A stretch of DNA of 64,000 nt from Streptomyces aquilus (GTDB lineage: Bacteria > Actinomycetota > Actinomycetes > Streptomycetales > Streptomycetaceae). Under the pieces are notes generated by a model. That model saw only the letters and a program-made list of their open reading frames with translations. It was not told the origin of the DNA and searched no databases. How positions within the stretch are numbered: position 1 is the first letter of the stretch; each line of letters starts with the position of its first letter. The position numbers and the translations under genes were made by a program. Positions 59,890 through 64,000 of this stretch are shown here, piece after piece. The stretch lies in assembly GCF_003955715.1 (NCBI RefSeq), contig NZ_CP034463.1, positions 3,534,001 through 3,598,000 on the forward strand. Direction: 5' to 3'.

Positions 59890-60636
59890 TTACTTCTCTA
59901 CGTAACGCAGCGAGCGCAGCCCGCGTTCCAGATGCCAGTGCAGGTAGGCGGAGACCAGTCCGCTGCCCTCCCGGACGTAGCGCGGCTCGCACGCGTCCGC
60001 TGTCCCCCAGTCTCCCGTAAGCAGCGCGCCGAGGAGTTCCAGGGTCTGCGGAGAGGGTACGACGCTGCCGGGCACCCGGCAGTCCACGCAGACGGAGCCT
60101 CCGGCGCCGACGGAGAAGAACCGGTTCGGCCCGGGGAGCCCGCATTTCGCGCAGTCGCCGAAGCTGGGGGCGTAGCCGTTGACGGCGAGGGAGCGCAGCA
60201 GGAAGGCGTCGAGGACGAGATGCGGGGCGTGCTCGCCGTTGGCGAGGGTCCGCAGGGCCCCGACGAGCAGCAGGTACTGCTGTACGGCGGGCTCGCCCTC
60301 ATGGTCCGTGAACCGCTCGGCGGTCTCCAGCATCGCGGTGCCTGCGGTGTAGCGGGCGTAGTCGGAGACGATCCCGCTGCCGTAGGCGGCGATGGTCTCG
60401 CTCTGCGTGCACAGCGGCAGCCCGCGCCCGATCAGCTCGCTCCCGCGCGCGAAGAACTGCACGTCGACATGGGAGAAGGGTTCGAGTCGCGCCCCGAACT
60501 TGGACTTGGTCCGCCGCACGCCGCGCGCGACGGCCCGCACGCGCCCGTGGCCTCGGGTGAGGAGGGTGATGATGCGGTCCGCTTCTCCGAGCTTCTGCGT
60601 CCGCAGGACGATGCCGTCGTCCCGGAAAAGGCTCAT
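59890..60636 (-). CDS. recO: DNA repair protein RecO
   Basis: A 248-residue recombination mediator loading RecA onto SSB-coated DNA with RecR. The N-terminal OB-fold reads DDGIVLRTQKLGEADRIITL and RGVRRTKSKFGARLEPFSHV; the C-terminal half is helical with a four-Cys zinc site (CAKCG and CVDC). Length is usual. It lies upstream of uppS with 21 bp between them. Confidence 0.94.
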   Translation of the reverse strand: MSLFRDDGIVLRTQKLGEADRIITLLTRGHGRVRAVARGVRRTKSKFGARLEPFSHVDVQFFARGSELIGRGLPLCTQSETIAAYGSGIVSDYARYTAGTAMLETAERFTDHEGEPAVQQYLLLVGALRTLANGEHAPHLVLDAFLLRSLAVNGYAPSFGDCAKCGLPGPNRFFSVGAGGSVCVDCRVPGSVVPSPQTLELLGALLTGDWGTADACEPRYVREGSGLVSAYLHWHLERGLRSLRYVEK

Positions 60637-60663
60637 GGGGTCATTGTCCCGTACGTCGAGGGG

Positions 60664-61021
60664 TCAGCGGGCCCGGTCGGGGTGGCTGGTGCTGGTCCAG
60701 GGGGCATGGTTCCACGGACTGGCGCGGTGGGCGGGGTCGAGGAGGGCACGGAGGTGGGCGTCGGCGGTGGCCTGCGGGGCGGGCAGATCCAGCGCCGGTC
60801 GTCTCCACCGGCCTGTCGCGCGTGGTGATGCCCCACTGCCCGGCGAGCCAGTCACCGGCCCGCTCGTCGTCGATTCGCGTGAACGGGTACAGCGTGCCGC
60901 GCGAGGCGTCCCGGTCCCGGCTCACGGGCGCGCTCAGCGACACCGCCCACAGCTGGTGCGGGTGAGCGGAACGGGGTACCGGCTTGCCGTCCTGGGCTTC
61001 GCCCAGCTCCGTATGCTCCAC
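60664..61021 (-). pseudogene. Remnant of a hypothetical (DUF1266-like) gene with frame change and internal loss
   Basis: On the minus strand one frame from about 61021 reads a coding-like start (TLYPFTRIDDERAGDWLAGQ, WGITTRD) and then degenerates to Pro/Arg-rich text, while the neighbouring frame picks up RRPALDLPAPQATADAHLRA and ends SPWNHAPWTSTSHPDRAR at 60664. The two parts look like the beginning and end of a DUF1266-type protein of some 200 residues whose middle has been lost; the family call is from memory. No ribosome binding site is seen. Confidence 0.5.
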
Positions 61022-61055
61022 AGACCCATGGGACCCGGACCCTACGACAGTGCGG

Positions 61056-61271
61056 TCACGGCCCCTCACCCCGGCTGCGGGCGTTGGCGTACTCGGTCGC
61101 CGCGCTGAGCCGCTCGGCGGGGGTCGCGTACCGCACGGCGTCGGGGGCGACGTCCCACTCCTTGCCGCCGCCGTAGGGTCTGAGCTGGAGGTAGGGGCCT
61201 TCGTGTCCCATGACGATGCCGAGCCGTCCGGTGCGGGTGTCCACGACGTGGCTGCCGACGGGGACCCTCAT
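61056..61271 (-). CDS. Small conserved hypothetical protein
   Basis: A 71-residue protein: VPVGSHVVDTRTGRLGIVMG, GPYLQLRPYGGGKEWD, PDAVRYATPAERLSAATEY. The opening looks like a small beta-barrel of SH3 type; similar short proteins recur in Streptomyces without known function. Start ATG 61271 is chosen because the homologous-looking part begins there; a longer frame to 61430 is Gly-rich and unconvincing. It ends about 35 bp from the decayed gene on the same strand. Confidence 0.6.
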   Translation of the reverse strand: MRVPVGSHVVDTRTGRLGIVMGHEGPYLQLRPYGGGKEWDVAPDAVRYATPAERLSAATEYANARSRGEGP

Positions 61272-61497
61272 CGCGGCACCGGACAGCGTGCGTCCCGCGC
61301 CACACCTACCGGTTCGCCCCGGAGCTTCTCCGACGCCGCCCGCAGTTCCTTCACCGGCTCCCTCACTTCCCCGACGCGGCACGCCGCATGACGTTCCTCC
61401 AGGTCCCTCCCCGGCTCCCCCGGATTTCACGCTTCACCTCACCGGGACGAGCCGCTTTCCCTACACTCGGCTGGAGTCTGTGCGTCGCTGGTGCGGA

Positions 61498-64000
61498 TCA
61501 GGGGTTCATGGCGTCGGGGCCGCCCGACTTGCCGGTGCCCTCGCCCGGCTGGATGAGGATCATGGGGTCGTTGCCCTTCAGCTGCTGCCAGACGCCGACG
61601 AGGGCCACCACCTGGGCGACGAGGAACGCCAGTTGCACCGAGGCCGTCCGCAGCTGGTAGATCGACAGCAGCAGGGACGCCTTGGTGGGCCAGTAGATGC
61701 CCTCCTGACGGAACGTGTCGATGTCCATGACCACGCCCGTCACGGTGAGGACGAGCAGGGTCAGCGCCAGATCGAGGGCCCAGGTGCCGAAGGCCTGGCC
61801 GGTCGCGCGGGTGAGGATCCAGTGGGCGGCGACGGGTACGGCGTACACCAGGAACAGGCCCAGGGCCTTGGCGGGGCCGCGGCGGCCGGGCAGCACCCGC
61901 CACAGCGCGCCGAGGACGAAGCCGAGGGCGGCTGCCCAGAGTTCCAGACTGGCCGCGTTGGCGAGGAGGCCGACGATGCCGAGCCTGTCCCTGGTCACGC
62001 TGTCCCACAGCGACCCCCGGATGTTGTCCGCCCAGAACGAGACGGCGTTGGCGGGCACGGCGATCAGCGCGGTGAGCAGGGCGGCGCGGCAGGCGTTCTG
62101 CCACCAGGTCGCGCGCGGCCCCCAGGCGAGGGCGAGTTCCACGACGTCCACCGACTCGGGCAGCCGGACGCCGGCGAACGGGACGGTGGCGCCGGGCGGG
62201 TTCCAGTGGTGCAGGGCGTCGAGGTCCTGTTCCATCTGCTGCCGCCTGCCCTCCGGGTCGCCCTGCTCCAGCCGGCGCAGCCGCGAGTGGAGGTCCCGGT
62301 AGGTGCGGGCGGACTCGATGAGCCAGCTCCGGTCGGACTCCCGGATCGCGTGCCGCAGCAGCTTGTCCGGCTTGTCCGGCAGCGGCTTCTGCCACAGCAC
62401 GGCACGGCGCCGGCCGACGGCGAGCAGCAGAAAGCCGGTGAGCAGGGTGACCGGCACGGTGATGGGCGACAGCCACAGGCCGACGTACCAGCCCGGGACG
62501 GGCCAGACGAACTGGAAGGAGAAGAGGGCGAGGACGAGGAGCGTCGTCCCCTCGGGAGCGACCGGCTCGTCGTGGGGAGCGGCCGCGCGGGCGGCGAGGA
62601 CCGCGAGGAGCGCCGCGGTCAGGCCGTACCACCAGCACACTGTCACGAACCACCAGAGGGGCATGTACGAGGGAAACCAGGCCAGTTCGTTGTAGTGGTA
62701 GACGAAGCGCCACAGCTCCCAGAAGTCGTCCCGGGTGCTCAGCCAGGTCGTCTGGGACCAGGAGTTGTGGGTGGCCCACAGGGCCAGGGCGGGCAGGACC
62801 ACCGCGCCGACCGCGCAGACCGGCAGGACCCACCAGGGGAAGGTGCCCCGCGGCGGCGTCGCGGCGTTCTGGACGTCCGCTCCCGCCCTGATCCGCCGGA
62901 GCGCCGACACCCCGCCCACCATCCAGACGAAGGCCACACAGGCGCAGGCGAGGGCGAGCCACCAGAACCCGCCCGTCCGCTGCGCCCGCAGGACCTCGTC
63001 GGTGATCATCTGGTCGAGCCAGAAGTCGCCGGGCAGGCCGAACCAGCCGGGGCGTGCCGCCACCACGACGGGATACACGCCGGCCACCGCGACGGCCACC
63101 CGGGCGGAGACCTGGGGCCTGCCGAACAGGGACGGCACGATACCGAAACCCGCGCCGAGCGCGAGGTTCCAGGCGACGCGATGGCTGTCCCACCAGGTGG
63201 ACATCCGGGGCAGATCATCCGCCAGCTCGAAGAGCAGCGACATGACGAACATCAGCCAGACCCACAGGAGCAGATTGCGCCGGGTGGCCACCTCAGCGGG
63301 AGTCTGGAGGGTCGGGGCCGGGGACCGCGACAGCCGCCGTATCAGCAAGAGGGCCACGGGGAACAGCACGAGGTCCCAGGAGACCCAGGTGACCGACCGC
63401 ACCAGATACCAGGGGGCGCCTTCCTCCCAGCGAAGGGTCAGTGCCTTGGCGGCCGGCGGCTGCATCCGCACCCACAGCGCCGGCATCGGCATGTCGGACT
63501 TGGCCCAGGTCCAGGTCAGTTCGTTCGCCGAGCCCTTGGTGGGCATCGGCCAGATGTCCCGCGCGCCGCGGTTGCCGAGGTCGACGGAGATCTCCCGCCA
63601 CCAGGACCGCGCGAGCGCCGGCGGGCGTTCCAGGGAGAGCGTCCACAACCGCTTGCCCGGTGTGATGCGCCAGGGGCCGAACCAGCGGTCGGTCAGGCTG
63701 TCCACGGAGCTGACGGCCCGGTACTTCACCGTGATGGTCTTCGCGCCGACCGTCACCCGGGGCGGCCAGGGCCGCCACTCGGTGTCGCGGTACGGGTAGT
63801 CGTCGTAGGTGTCGTGCACCAGGCACCGCATCGCTGCCCGGTAGGCCGCCGCGTCCCCGTTGAGCAGCAGATCGTCGGAGAGCGGCCAGGACTTCGGCAC
63901 CTCCACGACCATGTCGGCCTCGGCGCGTGTGTAGTCCTCGCCGTCGTGCTTGATCCGCACCGAGCTGGTGACCTCGGCGTCCCGCAGCGCCCGGGACTCG
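61498..64000 (-). CDS. Large multi-pass membrane protein (5' end outside window)
   Basis: At least 833 residues; the reading frame continues to the right edge of the window (DAEVTSSVRIKHDGED), so the start lies beyond. A soluble region of about 230 residues (RVTVGAKTITVKYRAVSS, Trp-rich) comes first, then eight or more hydrophobic segments in two groups, separated by a charged helical stretch (SRLRRLEQGDPEGRRQQMEQ), and a short cytoplasmic end. I do not recognise a catalytic motif. It resembles, from memory, Streptomyces DUF6185 proteins. Function unknown. Confidence 0.75.
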   Translation of the reverse strand, partial: ESRALRDAEVTSSVRIKHDGEDYTRAEADMVVEVPKSWPLSDDLLLNGDAAAYRAAMRCLVHDTYDDYPYRDTEWRPWPPRVTVGAKTITVKYRAVSSVDSLTDRWFGPWRITPGKRLWTLSLERPPALARSWWREISVDLGNRGARDIWPMPTKGSANELTWTWAKSDMPMPALWVRMQPPAAKALTLRWEEGAPWYLVRSVTWVSWDLVLFPVALLLIRRLSRSPAPTLQTPAEVATRRNLLLWVWLMFVMSLLFELADDLPRMSTWWDSHRVAWNLALGAGFGIVPSLFGRPQVSARVAVAVAGVYPVVVAARPGWFGLPGDFWLDQMITDEVLRAQRTGGFWWLALACACVAFVWMVGGVSALRRIRAGADVQNAATPPRGTFPWWVLPVCAVGAVVLPALALWATHNSWSQTTWLSTRDDFWELWRFVYHYNELAWFPSYMPLWWFVTVCWWYGLTAALLAVLAARAAAPHDEPVAPEGTTLLVLALFSFQFVWPVPGWYVGLWLSPITVPVTLLTGFLLLAVGRRRAVLWQKPLPDKPDKLLRHAIRESDRSWLIESARTYRDLHSRLRRLEQGDPEGRRQQMEQDLDALHHWNPPGATVPFAGVRLPESVDVVELALAWGPRATWWQNACRAALLTALIAVPANAVSFWADNIRGSLWDSVTRDRLGIVGLLANAASLELWAAALGFVLGALWRVLPGRRGPAKALGLFLVYAVPVAAHWILTRATGQAFGTWALDLALTLLVLTVTGVVMDIDTFRQEGIYWPTKASLLLSIYQLRTASVQLAFLVAQVVALVGVWQQLKGNDPMILIQPGEGTGKSGGPDAMNP

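Noticed and set aside
1..64000. tRNA, rRNA, CRISPR array or prophage
   Set aside because: No cloverleaf with a TTCGAATC-type arm, no ribosomal sequence, no regularly spaced repeats and no integrase or phage structural genes were found.

Overview
The window is GC-rich chromosomal DNA from an actinomycete, almost certainly Streptomyces. The coding style (strong third-position GC, frequent GTG starts, ATGA and TGATG overlaps), an HrdA-type sigma factor, LAXTG surface anchoring, class F sortase and a Zur/Znu locus all fit. The gene order hrdA - dnaG - dgt ... nasA ... nirB-nirD ... ppdK ... glyS - znuACB - zur ... uppS - recO resembles, from memory, the SCO2465-SCO2510 core region of S. coelicolor. 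Most of the window is therefore conserved core genome with lineage-specific inserts.

Layout. 1-6.6 kb: tail of an ABC exporter, hrdA-like sigma factor, dnaG, a flavoprotein and a dGTPase. 6.7-14.4 kb: a CbiX/SirB-type chelatase, a SanA-like protein, a three-gene operon (adenylation enzyme, haem-type membrane reductase, crotonase), and the assimilatory nitrate reductase nasA behind a GlnR-like site. 14.4-24.6 kb: small enzymes, an M4 protease, a STAS-ANTAR regulator, an MFS pump with a divergent TetR and repeated operators, a class F sortase with a small secreted membrane protein, and a TauE/SafE permease gene broken by a 185-bp MITE. 24.8-29 kb: nitrite reductase operon behind a second GlnR-like site. 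29-34.3 kb: a TetR/SDR pair sharing an operator motif, a PhoX-type Tat protein, and two Excalibur-domain genes, the first frameshifted. 34.4-44.5 kb: ppdK, then a ROK regulator divergent from a two-gene glycoside hydrolase/debranching operon, then a sulfatase-family membrane protein. 44.6-52.3 kb: dusB, two DHA2 pumps (one with a divergent XRE regulator), and an aldo-keto reductase/TetR operon behind a 36-bp palindrome. 52.4-60.6 kb: glyS, znuACB-zur with Zur-like boxes, a histidine phosphatase, uppS and recO. 60.6-64 kb: a decayed gene, a small conserved protein and a large membrane protein running off the window.

How genes work together. nasA reduces nitrate to nitrite, and the flavoprotein-nirB-nirD operon takes nitrite to ammonium. 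Both units carry GlnR-like boxes. NirB needs siroheme, and a sirohydrochlorin-chelatase-like gene lies 17 kb upstream. The znuACB uptake system sits beside its regulator zur. The most unusual items are the adenylation/membrane-reductase/crotonase operon with no carrier protein, the clean MITE insertion whose removal exactly restores the permease frame, and several strong inverted-repeat operators next to regulator genes.
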